Source of the DNA: Streptomyces sp. WMMC500
GTDB taxonomy: Bacteria > Actinomycetota > Actinomycetes > Streptomycetales > Streptomycetaceae
Direction: 5' to 3'
NCBI RefSeq assembly: GCF_027497195.1
Contig: NZ_CP114905.1
Span: 4,227,001-4,291,000, forward strand
Length of the DNA: 64,000 nucleotides
Of this stretch, positions 26,801-37,940 are shown in pieces (within the stretch, counting starts at the first letter, position 1; the number at the start of each line of letters is the position of its first letter). Under the pieces are notes generated by a model that did no database searches, had not been told where the DNA came from, and worked only from the letters and a program-made list of their open reading frames with translations. The translations under genes and the position numbers were made by a program.

Positions 26801-27118
26801 TCATTCCCTACCGTGCTGGCACCGGCTATTGCCTCTTCCGGCAGCCCGGTCCCCGTCCGATCCGGGCGGCAGCAGGGCCCGTCGGTTGCGGTCGGCGACC
26901 AGGGCGGCCTGGACGCGTGACTCCACCTTCAGCTTGCGGCAGATGTTCGTCAGATGGGCGCGGACCGTACGCTCCGCGACCCCCAGTTGCGACGCGAGCC
27001 GGCGGTTGGTCGGACCGTCGGCGAGCAGGAGAAGCACCTCGCGTTCCCGGTCGGAGAGCAGCGCGAGACCGACCGGGGGAGCCTGTCGCGCCGTGTTGCC
27101 CGAACTGTGAGACCTCAC
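26801..27118 (-). CDS. stand-alone LuxR-type HTH protein
   Basis: A 105-residue protein consisting mainly of a GerE/LuxR helix-turn-helix: LSDREREVLLLLADGPTNRRLA then LGVAERTVRAHLTNICRKLKVESRVQAAL, about residues 21-72. There is no receiver or ligand domain, so it is a constitutive or partner-controlled DNA binder. The GTG start at 27116-27118 has GGGAG about ten bases upstream. It faces the regulator array (convergent) and is divergent from the NACHT gene. Its HTH is closer to the classical LuxR consensus than to the array members and is not another copy of them. Confidence 0.85.
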   Translation of the reverse strand: MRSHSSGNTARQAPPVGLALLSDREREVLLLLADGPTNRRLASQLGVAERTVRAHLTNICRKLKVESRVQAALVADRNRRALLPPGSDGDRAAGRGNSRCQHGRE

Positions 27119-27243
27119 CGTAAGAACTCCCAGACCAACTCGGCCGGACGCGGGCCCACCTCCACGGACCGCGTCCGGCGACCTGTCCCCCGGTCTTCAC
27201 CTGAAGACTGGCCTACCGTTCGTATCAACTCCACCCGAAACCA

Positions 27244-27272
27244 GCATCATCTTCCTGAAATTCATGATGATG
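27244..27272. promoter_or_regulatory. shared 17-bp element, copy B, within a dyad
   Basis: GCATCATCTTCCTGAAA at 27244-27260 matches copy A (22668-22684) in 16 of 17 positions. Here it is also half of a dyad: CATCATC (27245-27251) and GATGATG (27266-27272) around 14 bases. It sits between the divergent LuxR-HTH gene and the NACHT gene, 126 and 93 bases from their starts. Confidence 0.5.
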
Positions 27273-27352
27273 AGGGTGTACATACCCGAACGAACCGGAC
27301 CATCGGCGAACACCTCCGGTGACGCCTCACCACCCGCTATATCGTCAGCCGC

Positions 27353-30300
27353 ATGGAACCCGCAGCCGTCGGCATCAGGCTCGCGTCCGCCGTCGTCGCG
27401 CCCCTCGTCCGGCGGCTGTTCCGCAGCGAGGGGCCCGGGGCCGGGCTGGTGGAGCGGCCGGTGCGAATGGCGGCGCTGGTGTCGTTCCGCGGCGAGCGGC
27501 GGGAGCTGGACGAGGGCGATCTGCGTACGCTCGCGGACACCCTCGTACGGCGCGCCCTCCGCGGCACCGACGGGGAGGGCCACCGCGAGACCCCCGTCCC
27601 CGCCGACGAGGCCGCCCCCGTCGCCGACGCACTCGCCCGCAGCCTCGCCGCCCTCGGCGACCTCGACCTCGACGACGTCCAGGCCGTCCAGCTCGGCCCC
27701 GAAGCCCTCGCCCGCCGGCTCCGCCGGGCCGCCGCCCGGGACGCCGCCGCCCGGGGCGGCGGCGATCCCGTACGCGACCTGTCCGCCGACGCCGCCGCCT
27801 TCCACGACGCCCTCCTCGACACCGCCTGCCTGCACATCCTGCACTTCTTCAGCCAGCGCTCCACCTTCGTCGCCCGCACCCTCGTCGAGCAGTCCCGCCG
27901 CCAGGCCGACCAGATCGCCCGCCTCGACGCGCTCCTCGCCCGCACCCCCCTCCCGGCCGCGCGGGACGCGGCCTTCGAGCGGGAGTACTTCGCGTACGTC
28001 GCCAAGAAGCACGGCAAACTCACCATCTACGGCGTCGACCTCGCCGACTCCCCCGCGAAGTGGCCCCTGGACGTGGCGTACCTCCGGCTGGAGGCGTCCG
28101 CCGAGCACCACGCCGGCAACTCGCCCGAGGCGCTGTTCCCCACTGACGAGTACGCCGAGAGCGACCCCCTCCCCGCCCCCGCCCTCCCCGCCGACCAGGC
28201 CCTCGCCACCCACGACCGCGTCCTCCTCCGCGGCGCCGCGGGCTCCGGCAAGACCACCCTCGTGCAGTGGCTCGCCCTCTCCGCCACCCGCGCGGACACC
28301 CGCGCCGAAAGCCGGGAGGCGAGCACCATGGACTACCTCGCCGGCCGCGTCCCCTTCGTCCTCCCCCTCCGCACCCTCACCCGCCACGGCCAGCGCCTCC
28401 CCGCCCCCCGCGACTTCCTCTCCGCCACCGGCAGCCCCCTCGCCGGCGCCCAGCCCGACGGCTGGGAGCACCGCGTGCTCACCGCCCGCCGCGGGCTGCT
28501 CCTCGTCGACGGCATCGACGAGGTCCCCCGCGCCGAGCGCGACCGCGCCCGCCGCTGGCTCTCCGACCTCATCGACGCCTATCCCGGCAACCGCTGGCTC
28601 GTCACCTCCCGCCCCTCCGCCGTCGGCGAGGACTGGCTCGCCGCCGAGGGCTTCACCGAGCTGACCCTCGCCCCCATGCGCCCCGCAGACCTCGCCCGCT
28701 TCATCGCCCGCTGGCACGCCGCCGTCCGCACCGGCGCCCCCGCGGCGGACGACGCGCAGCTCACGGCGTACGAACAGCAGCTCACCGCCGCCGTACGGCA
28801 CACCTCCGACCTCGGCCGGCTGGCCACCAACCCGCTGATGTGCGGCCTGATGTGCGCGCTCAACCGCGCCCGCCGCGGCCACCTCCCGCGCGGGCGCAAG
28901 GAGTTGTACGAGGCCGCCCTGTCGATGCTGCTCACCCGCCGCGACCGCGAGCGCGACATGGCCGTCCCGGACCTCCGCGAGGAACCCCAACTCCAGGTAC
29001 TGCAGCGCCTCGCGTACTGGCTGATCCGCAACGGCCGCACCGAGCTGGACCGCGCCCGCGCCGAATCCCTCGTCGCCGCCGCCCTCCCCGCCGTCCCGGA
29101 GGTCGCCGCCCTCGGCGACGCCGGCGCCGTGCTGGAGCACTTCCGCGACCGCAGCGGACTCCTGCGCGAACCGGGCCCGGGGGCCGTCGACTTCGTCCAC
29201 CGCACGTTCCAGGACTACCTGGGCGCCCGCGCCGCGGTGGAGGAGGGCGACATCGGCGTGCTGGCCGCGCACGCGGCGGACGACCAGTGGGAGGACGTCA
29301 TCCGCATGGCCGTCGCGCAGTCCCGCCCGCGGGAGCGCGAGGAGATCCTGCGGGAGCTGCTGGCGGCGGCGAAGGCGCGCGAGGGGGTCGAGGGCGTACG
29401 CATCCGGCTGCTCGCCACCGCCTGCCTGGAGCACGCGACGGAGCTGGCGCCGGCGGTACGGGAGGCCGTGGAGCGGGAGACGAAGGCGCTGGTCCCGCCG
29501 CGGACGGTGGTGGAGGCACGGGCGCTCGGCGCGGCCGGGCCGCTGGTGCTGGACCTGCTGCCGGGCCCGGAGGAGACGGACGACGCGACGACCACCCTGG
29601 TCGCCATAGCCGCGACCTACGTGGAGTCGGACCGCGCCATCCCGTTCCTCGCCCGGTACGCCACCCATCCCTCCCTGGACGTGCGCCGGCAACTCGTCTG
29701 GGCCTGGCAGCGCTTCGACACCGAGGAGTACGCCGACGACGTCATCGCCCGCCTCGACGTGGACGAGTTGTACTTCACCGTCACCTCCGACGCGGAGCTA
29801 CGCGCCCTGCGCAGACTCGGCGGCAGGCCGGGGATAGACGTGCGCGGCGGCCCGCTCGACCCCTCCGCGCTGCACGACGGCCTCGCCGCGACCCGCCTCA
29901 CCAAGCTGATCATCCGCGGCCAGCACGGGCTGCGGGACCTGGACTTCCTGGGCGGCCAGCGCGAGCTGCGCGAGCTGCGGCTCACCGAGTGTCTCGGCCT
30001 CCGCGACGCCTCCGCCCTGTCCGGGCTGCCGCTGCGCTCCCTCATCCTCGACAAGGTGCCGGAGCTGGCCGCAGGCGTCCCCGAACTGCTCGCCTCACTG
30101 CCGCAGGTGGAGCATCTGTCCCTCTCTCCGGACCGGCGGCGCCCGCTGGACCTCGACGCACTGCCGGAGCTGCCGGCTCTGAAGACGCTGAACCTGCTGA
30201 CCGGCCACACCGCCAACCTGCGACCGCTGGCCAGGCACCCCGAGCTGGCCAACGTCTATCTCGGCTGGCGCCACGCAGCCGCTGCGGACGACTGGCCGGC

Positions 30301-30625
30301 GCTGGCCGCGCTCCCCCGACTCGACGGGCTGCGGTCCCGGCCGGACCTGCTGGCCGTCGCCTCCGACGACGCCGCGCTGCCGGGCGTCCTGTTCCTCGGC
30401 CTGGTCAACGACCGGCCCGTTGACGCACGCGACCTGGCCCGGCTCCCGGAACTCTTCCCGCGGCTCAGCCGCCTCGTACTCGACATGCCCCGCGGCGACC
30501 GGCCGTTGGACCTCTCCCCCCTTGCCGGCCACGGCTCCCTGCGCCACGTCACCTTGCGGGAGCACACGAGAGACCTCCACGCCGGGCTCCCGCCCCACGT
30601 GGAGGTCTCCTACCTCGCCGACTGA
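27353..30625 (+). CDS. NACHT NTPase with C-terminal leucine-rich repeats (bacterial NLR-like)
   Basis: A 1090-residue STAND NTPase. Residues 1-about 230 are a helical N-terminal domain (MEPAAVGIRLASAVVAPLVRRLF opening) like the NACHT N-terminal helical domains of actinobacteria. Walker A GAAGSGKTTLVQW is near 293-305, Walker B GLLLVDGIDEVPRAERD near 380-396, and the sensor WLVTSRPSAV near 419. Winged-helix and helical domains follow, with LEHFRDRSGLLREPGPGAVDFVHRTFQDYLGARA near 600-634, a typical NACHT arginine/His region. Residues about 850-1085 hold leucine-rich repeats (LRELRLTECLGL, LPALKTLNLL, FPRLSRLVLDM). Such proteins are often antiphage sensors that kill the infected cell, but no separate effector gene is evident. 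There is no clear Shine-Dalgarno. Confidence 0.88.
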   Translation: MEPAAVGIRLASAVVAPLVRRLFRSEGPGAGLVERPVRMAALVSFRGERRELDEGDLRTLADTLVRRALRGTDGEGHRETPVPADEAAPVADALARSLAALGDLDLDDVQAVQLGPEALARRLRRAAARDAAARGGGDPVRDLSADAAAFHDALLDTACLHILHFFSQRSTFVARTLVEQSRRQADQIARLDALLARTPLPAARDAAFEREYFAYVAKKHGKLTIYGVDLADSPAKWPLDVAYLRLEASAEHHAGNSPEALFPTDEYAESDPLPAPALPADQALATHDRVLLRGAAGSGKTTLVQWLALSATRADTRAESREASTMDYLAGRVPFVLPLRTLTRHGQRLPAPRDFLSATGSPLAGAQPDGWEHRVLTARRGLLLVDGIDEVPRAERDRARRWLSDLIDAYPGNRWLVTSRPSAVGEDWLAAEGFTELTLAPMRPADLARFIARWHAAVRTGAPAADDAQLTAYEQQLTAAVRHTSDLGRLATNPLMCGLMCALNRARRGHLPRGRKELYEAALSMLLTRRDRERDMAVPDLREEPQLQVLQRLAYWLIRNGRTELDRARAESLVAAALPAVPEVAALGDAGAVLEHFRDRSGLLREPGPGAVDFVHRTFQDYLGARAAVEEGDIGVLAAHAADDQWEDVIRMAVAQSRPREREEILRELLAAAKAREGVEGVRIRLLATACLEHATELAPAVREAVERETKALVPPRTVVEARALGAAGPLVLDLLPGPEETDDATTTLVAIAATYVESDRAIPFLARYATHPSLDVRRQLVWAWQRFDTEEYADDVIARLDVDELYFTVTSDAELRALRRLGGRPGIDVRGGPLDPSALHDGLAATRLTKLIIRGQHGLRDLDFLGGQRELRELRLTECLGLRDASALSGLPLRSLILDKVPELAAGVPELLASLPQVEHLSLSPDRRRPLDLDALPELPALKTLNLLTGHTANLRPLARHPELANVYLGWRHAAAADDWPALAALPRLDGLRSRPDLLAVASDDAALPGVLFLGLVNDRPVDARDLARLPELFPRLSRLVLDMPRGDRPLDLSPLAGHGSLRHVTLREHTRDLHAGLPPHVEVSYLAD

Positions 30626-30645
30626 CTCACCGACCGAGCCGGAGG

Positions 30646-31113
30646 CTAACCGCGCTTCTTCTTCGGCTTCCACACCACCAGCGCGCTCGTCTGCTGCACC
30701 TGCTGGTACGGCACCAGATCCCGCCGGTACGACGCGTGCACCTGCGCCTCCCGCTGCGCCATCGCAGACGCCGCGCCGTCCACCGCGTCCGTCAGCTCCG
30801 CCACCTTCGCCTGCAGCGCCGCGACCTGGTTCTCCAGCTCGATGATCCGCTTGATCCCGGCCAGGTTGATGCCCTCGTCCTGGCTCAGCGCCTGCACCTG
30901 CCGCAGCAGCGCGATGTCCCGCGCCGAGTACCGCCGGCCGCGCCCGGCCGTGCGGTCCGGGGAGACCAGGCCGAGGCGGTCGTACTGGCGGAGGGTCTGC
31001 GGGTGCAGGCCCGAGAGTTCGGCGGCTACGGAGATGACGTAGACCGGCGTCTCCTCGGTCAGCTCGTACGGGTTGCGGCCGCGGGCGCCGCGTCCGCCGT
31101 TTCTGCCGTTCAT
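30646..31113 (-). CDS. hspR: heat-shock repressor HspR
   Basis: A 155-residue MerR-family repressor. Residues about 23-95 form the winged HTH (VYVISVAAELSGLHPQTLRQ, YDRLGLVSPDRTAGRGRRYS), followed by a coiled coil (IELENQVAALQAKVAELTDAV). HspR binds HAIR elements, with DnaK as co-repressor, and controls the dnaK operon and clpB. The ATG at 31111-31113 lies five bases past the dnaJ stop, so it is the last gene of dnaK-grpE-dnaJ-hspR, the standard streptomycete autoregulatory arrangement. The basic C-terminus (WKPKKKRG) is typical. The open frame continues upstream antisense to nothing recognisable. Confidence 0.95.
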   Translation of the reverse strand: MNGRNGGRGARGRNPYELTEETPVYVISVAAELSGLHPQTLRQYDRLGLVSPDRTAGRGRRYSARDIALLRQVQALSQDEGINLAGIKRIIELENQVAALQAKVAELTDAVDGAASAMAQREAQVHASYRRDLVPYQQVQQTSALVVWKPKKKRG

Positions 31114-31118
31114 CGTCG

Positions 31119-32315
31119 TCAAGCTCCCTTCGCGGCCTTGAACAGCTCCGCGCGCGGGTCCTCGCCCGCGGTCGCCTCCCGGTACGACTCCAGCGACTCG
31201 CGCGCCGTACCGTCCGTATCCTTCGGCACCGCCACCTCGACGGTGACGAGCAGGTCCCCGCGCGTGCCGTCCTTGCGGACGGCGCCCTTGCCGCGGGCGC
31301 GCATCGTGCGTCCGTTGGGGGTGCCCGGCGGCAGCTTCAGGGTGACCGGCGGGCCGCCGAGCGTGGGCACCTTGATGTCCGCGCCGAGTGCCGCCTCCGG
31401 GAAGGAGACGGGGACCGTCACCATCAGATTGTCGCCCTTGCGGCCGAAGACGGGGTGGCCGTCGACGTGCACGACGACGTACAGGTCGCCGCCGGGGCCG
31501 CCGCGTTCGCCCGGACCGCCCTTGCCGCGCAGCCGTATCCGCTGCCCGTCCTGAACCCCCGCGGGGATGCGGACCTGCATCGTGCGGGACGACTTGGCCC
31601 GGCCGCTGCCCTTGCAGACGTCGCAGGGGTCCTGGGCGATGAGCCCGCGGCCCTTGCAGTCCACGCACGGGTCGGTCAGCGAGAAGCCGCCACCGCCGCC
31701 GCGGGAGACCTGGCCGGTGCCCACGCAGGTCGGGCAGACCCGCGGGGAGCCGTTCTTGTCGCCCGTGCCGGCGCACGTCTTGCAGGGGGCCGACGACGAC
31801 ATCCGCAGCGGGACCGTGGCGCCCTCGATGGCCTCCGTGAAGCTGAGCGTGACCTCCGACTCGATGTCCTGGCCGCGGCGCGGCTGCGTACGCCCGCCGC
31901 CGCGGTTGAACAGCCCGCCGAAGACGTCGCCGAGGCCGCCGCCGAAGCCGCCGGTGCCGGTGCCGGTCTGGCCGCCGGGGCCGCCGCCGCCCGGACCCGA
32001 GCCGCCGAAGAGGTCGCCGAGGTCGAAGTTGAACGAGCCGCCGCCGCCCGCGCCGGGGCCCGGGCGGAAGCCGCCGTTGCCGAAGAGGGTGCGCGCCTCG
32101 TCGTACTCCTTGCGCCGCCGGGGGTCGCCGAGCACGTCGTTGGCCTCGGAGACCTCCTTGAAGCGCTCCTCGGCCGCGGCGTCGCCCTTGTTGGCGTCCG
32201 GGTGGTACTGGCGGGCGAGCTTGCGGTACGCCTTCTTGATCTCGGCCTCGGTGGCGTCCTTCGGGACGCCGAGAACCTTGTAGTAGTCCTTCTCGATGAA
32301 GTCCTTGGTGCTCAT
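31119..32315 (-). CDS. dnaJ: molecular chaperone DnaJ
   Basis: A 398-residue type I J-protein that delivers substrates to DnaK and stimulates its ATPase. J-domain residues about 10-75 with HPD (YHPDANKG), then a Gly/Phe-rich region from about 78 to 145. Four zinc-binding CxxCxGxG repeats follow (CKTCAGTG, CPTCVGTG, CVDCKGRG, CDVCKGSG) and two C-terminal beta domains. All cysteines are present. It follows grpE by 42 bases in the HspR-controlled operon. Confidence 0.97.
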   Translation of the reverse strand: MSTKDFIEKDYYKVLGVPKDATEAEIKKAYRKLARQYHPDANKGDAAAEERFKEVSEANDVLGDPRRRKEYDEARTLFGNGGFRPGPGAGGGGSFNFDLGDLFGGSGPGGGGPGGQTGTGTGGFGGGLGDVFGGLFNRGGGRTQPRRGQDIESEVTLSFTEAIEGATVPLRMSSSAPCKTCAGTGDKNGSPRVCPTCVGTGQVSRGGGGGFSLTDPCVDCKGRGLIAQDPCDVCKGSGRAKSSRTMQVRIPAGVQDGQRIRLRGKGGPGERGGPGGDLYVVVHVDGHPVFGRKGDNLMVTVPVSFPEAALGADIKVPTLGGPPVTLKLPPGTPNGRTMRARGKGAVRKDGTRGDLLVTVEVAVPKDTDGTARESLESYREATAGEDPRAELFKAAKGA

Positions 32316-32357
32316 TCCCGGCGTCCCTCCTCTCGTCCCTCGGCGGCTGCTACGGCG

Positions 32358-35124
<2,767 letters not shown>

Positions 35125-35258
35125 TTTTGTGCGTAAGAGCAGGTCGGAGCCGGTTTTCGGGCTACGGACCGGGCCCCGCAGAGCCCCCGGGGGCGCGACG
35201 CACATCACCGGCCGGGCGGCTGCGAGGGCCGGGGGCGCCCGGGTACCCTCAGGCGGAG

Positions 35259-35277
35259 AAGCGGTAAGTTACCGCTT
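35259..35277 (+). promoter_or_regulatory. TetR-like operator dyad before Fe-S oxidoreductase
   Basis: AAGCGGTAA-G-TTACCGCTT is a perfect nine-base dyad around one base, 111 bases upstream of the oxidoreductase start and in a short A+T-rich patch. Size and symmetry fit a TetR-type repressor. No such regulator gene is in the window. Confidence 0.65.
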
Positions 35278-35388
35278 AGTAGTAGGAGCTGGGTAAGCCG
35301 ACTGCAGGGCAGGTAGCGGCACGTACGCAGCACCCGCACGCAGCAGTTCAGAGCAGACACGCACAGCAGACTGGCCGAGGAGCCCTCC

Positions 35389-37695
35389 ATGCAGCTCGCC
35401 GCCATCGTCGTATCGCTGGTGATCACCGCGGTCGGCACCGCGCTCTTCGCACGCGCCATCGGGCAGATCATCGACCTCGTCAAGCTCGGCAAGCCCGTCC
35501 CGGCGGGCAGCCGCACGAACGACCCGGTCGCCCGCAGCATCACGCTGACCAGGGAGTTCCTCGGTCACACCCGGATGAACCGCTGGGGCGTCATCGGCTT
35601 CGCCCACTGGTTCGTCGCGATCGGCTTCCTGACCCTGGTGCTGACCCTCGTCAACGCCTTCGGGCAGTTGTTCGTCGCCGACTGGCTGCTGCCGGTGATC
35701 GGCGACTGGATCGTGTACGAGGTGTACGTCGAGTTCCTGGCGCTGATGACCACGGTCGGCATCCTCACGCTCATCGTGATCCGGCAACTGAGCCTGCCGT
35801 CGAAGGCGGGCCGCAAGTCGCGCTTCACGGGCTCGACGATGTGGCAGGCGTACTTCGTCGAGTACGTCATCCTCGCCATCGGCATCTGCATCCTGGTGCT
35901 GCGCGGGCTGGAGGGCGCGCTGCACCACGTCGACGGCTATGAGGCCGCCTACTTCGTGTCGTACCCCCTCACCGCCGCGGTCGACGGGCTGAGCACCGGC
36001 ACCGTCCAGAACCTCGTCTACCTCGTCGCGATGATCAAGATCTCGGTCTCGTTCATCTGGGCGATCGTCCTCGGCCTGAACTTCACCATGGGCGTGGCCT
36101 GGCACCGTTTCCTCGCCTTCCCCAACATCTGGTTCAAGCGCAACGCCGACGGCGCCCCCGCGCTCGGCGCGCTCCAGCCGATGGTCTCCGGCGGCAAGCC
36201 CATCGACTTCGAGACCGTCTTCGACGACGAGGACGGGGACGGCGAGGAGGCCGTCTTCGGCGTCAGCCAGGTCGAGCACTTCTCGTGGAAGGGCATCCTC
36301 GACTTCTCCACCTGTACGGAGTGCGGGCGCTGCCAGTCGCAGTGCCCGGCCTGGAACACCGGCAAGCCGCTGTCGCCCAAGCTGCTCGTCATGTCGCTGC
36401 GCGAGCACGCCGCCGCCAAGGCGCCGTACCTGCTCGCCGGCGGCGGCAAGTCGGCCGAGGGCGAGGAGAAGGCCACCGCGGAACAGCTCGCCGGCGTACC
36501 GGCCGAGGCGCTCGCCGAGGCCGAGCGCGCGCTGGTCGGCACCGCGGCGGAACAGGGCGTCATCGACCCCGACGTGCTGTGGTCGTGCACCACGTGCGGC
36601 GCGTGCGTCGAGCAGTGCCCCGTCGACATCGAGCACGTCGACCACATCGTCGACATGCGCCGCTACCAGGTGATGATCGAGAGCTCGTTCCCGTCCGAGG
36701 CGGGCACGATGCTGAAGAACCTGGAGAAGAAGGGCAACCCCTGGGGGCTCGCCAAGAAGCAGCGGCTGGAGTGGACCAAGGAGCTGGCCGCCGACACGGG
36801 CATCGAGATCCCGGTCGTCGGCAGGGACGTCGAGGACCTCTCCGAGGTCGACTACCTGTACTGGGTCGGCTGCGCGGGCGCGCTGGAGGACCGGGCGAAG
36901 AAGACCACCAAGGCGTTCGCCGAACTGCTGCACATCGCCGGCGTGAAGTTCGCGATCATGGGCGGCGACGAGAAGTGCACCGGCGACTCGCCGCGGCGCC
37001 TGGGCAACGAGTTCCTCTTCCAGCAACTGGGCGAGGAGAACGTCGCGATGCTCAACATGGCCTTCGGGGAGGACGAAGAAGAAGGCGTGACGGTCGAGAA
37101 GGCGAAGAAGAAGATCGTCGCCACCTGCCCGCACTGCTTCAACACCATCGCCAACGAGTACCCGCAGCTCGGCGGCCACTACGAGGTCATCCACCACACG
37201 CAGTTGCTCCAGCACCTCGTGGACGAGGGCCGGCTGGTCCCGGTGACGCCGGTCGAGGGGATCATCACCTACCACGACCCCTGCTACCTGGGCCGGCACA
37301 ACAAGGTCTACACGCCGCCGCGCGAGATCATCGCCAGGGTCCCGGGCGTACGGAACGAGGAGATGCACCGGCACAAGGAGCGCGGCTTCTGCTGCGGCGC
37401 GGGCGGCGCGCGCATGTGGATGGAGGAGCGCATCGGCAAGCGGATCAACGACGAGCGCGTGGACGAGGCGCTGTCGCTGAACCCGGACATTCTGTCCACT
37501 GCGTGCCCTTTCTGCCTCGTGATGCTTACGGACTCCGTAAACGGCAAGAAGAACGCGGGAACGGCAAAGGAGTCGCTGGCGGTCGTGGACGTGGCGCAGC
37601 TCCTGCTGGACTCGGTGAGGACGCCGGCGGAGGAACCGCCGGCCGAAGGCACCGCGGCGGCGGAGAGCGAGCCGGAGCCGCAGCCGGCGACGTAG
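35389..37695 (+). CDS. membrane-bound Fe-S oxidoreductase (heterodisulfide-reductase/GlpC-like)
   Basis: A 768-residue respiratory-type oxidoreductase. Residues 1-about 235 contain five or six membrane helices (nitrate-reductase-gamma-like haem domain). Two 4Fe-4S motifs follow: CTECGRCQSQCPAWN near 308 and CTTCGACVEQCPVDIEH near 399. Two CCG domains bear CAGALEDRAKK...CPHCFNTIANEYP and HDPCYLGRHN...CCGAGGARM, as in HdrB/GlpC. It probably transfers electrons from a cytosolic flavoprotein dehydrogenase into the quinone pool; homologues are encoded near fatty-acid or glycolate oxidation genes, but no partner is adjacent here. The C-terminal 30 residues are a disordered Ala/Glu/Pro tail. GGAG precedes the ATG. 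Confidence 0.9.
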   Translation: MQLAAIVVSLVITAVGTALFARAIGQIIDLVKLGKPVPAGSRTNDPVARSITLTREFLGHTRMNRWGVIGFAHWFVAIGFLTLVLTLVNAFGQLFVADWLLPVIGDWIVYEVYVEFLALMTTVGILTLIVIRQLSLPSKAGRKSRFTGSTMWQAYFVEYVILAIGICILVLRGLEGALHHVDGYEAAYFVSYPLTAAVDGLSTGTVQNLVYLVAMIKISVSFIWAIVLGLNFTMGVAWHRFLAFPNIWFKRNADGAPALGALQPMVSGGKPIDFETVFDDEDGDGEEAVFGVSQVEHFSWKGILDFSTCTECGRCQSQCPAWNTGKPLSPKLLVMSLREHAAAKAPYLLAGGGKSAEGEEKATAEQLAGVPAEALAEAERALVGTAAEQGVIDPDVLWSCTTCGACVEQCPVDIEHVDHIVDMRRYQVMIESSFPSEAGTMLKNLEKKGNPWGLAKKQRLEWTKELAADTGIEIPVVGRDVEDLSEVDYLYWVGCAGALEDRAKKTTKAFAELLHIAGVKFAIMGGDEKCTGDSPRRLGNEFLFQQLGEENVAMLNMAFGEDEEEGVTVEKAKKKIVATCPHCFNTIANEYPQLGGHYEVIHHTQLLQHLVDEGRLVPVTPVEGIITYHDPCYLGRHNKVYTPPREIIARVPGVRNEEMHRHKERGFCCGAGGARMWMEERIGKRINDERVDEALSLNPDILSTACPFCLVMLTDSVNGKKNAGTAKESLAVVDVAQLLLDSVRTPAEEPPAEGTAAAESEPEPQPAT

Positions 37696-37855
37696 TGACG
37701 CAGTACCGCACGCACGACGGCCGGGCGGGTCGTCGGGCGCGCGGCGGACGCGACGGAGAACGGACGCCCACAGGCCACCCCCCACGGCGGCCGGCCCCGT
37801 GAGCCATACGGGGCCGGTCGTGGGGCGTCAACCGCGCGTGCCGGCACGGCGGTTG

Positions 37856-37885
37856 GTACAACCATCGCCGGGTGGGGCGGGTCGT
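37856..37885 (+). promoter_or_regulatory. ECF-type promoter of FG-GAP gene 1
   Basis: GTACAACC at 37856-37863, 17 bases, then GTCGT at 37881-37885. The same -35 element and the same 17-base spacing to GTC occur before both following FG-GAP genes. AAC and GTC elements are typical of ECF sigma factor promoters. Start codon 56 bases downstream. Confidence 0.65.
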
Positions 37886-37940
37886 ATGACGCGGGAGTGA
37901 ACGCAACCCGCTCGTCGGACCGCCACCGGAAGGACCCCCC

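Noticed and set aside
35269..37785. 838-codon open frame antisense to the Fe-S oxidoreductase
   Set aside because: Shadow frame; low-complexity composition and no motifs.
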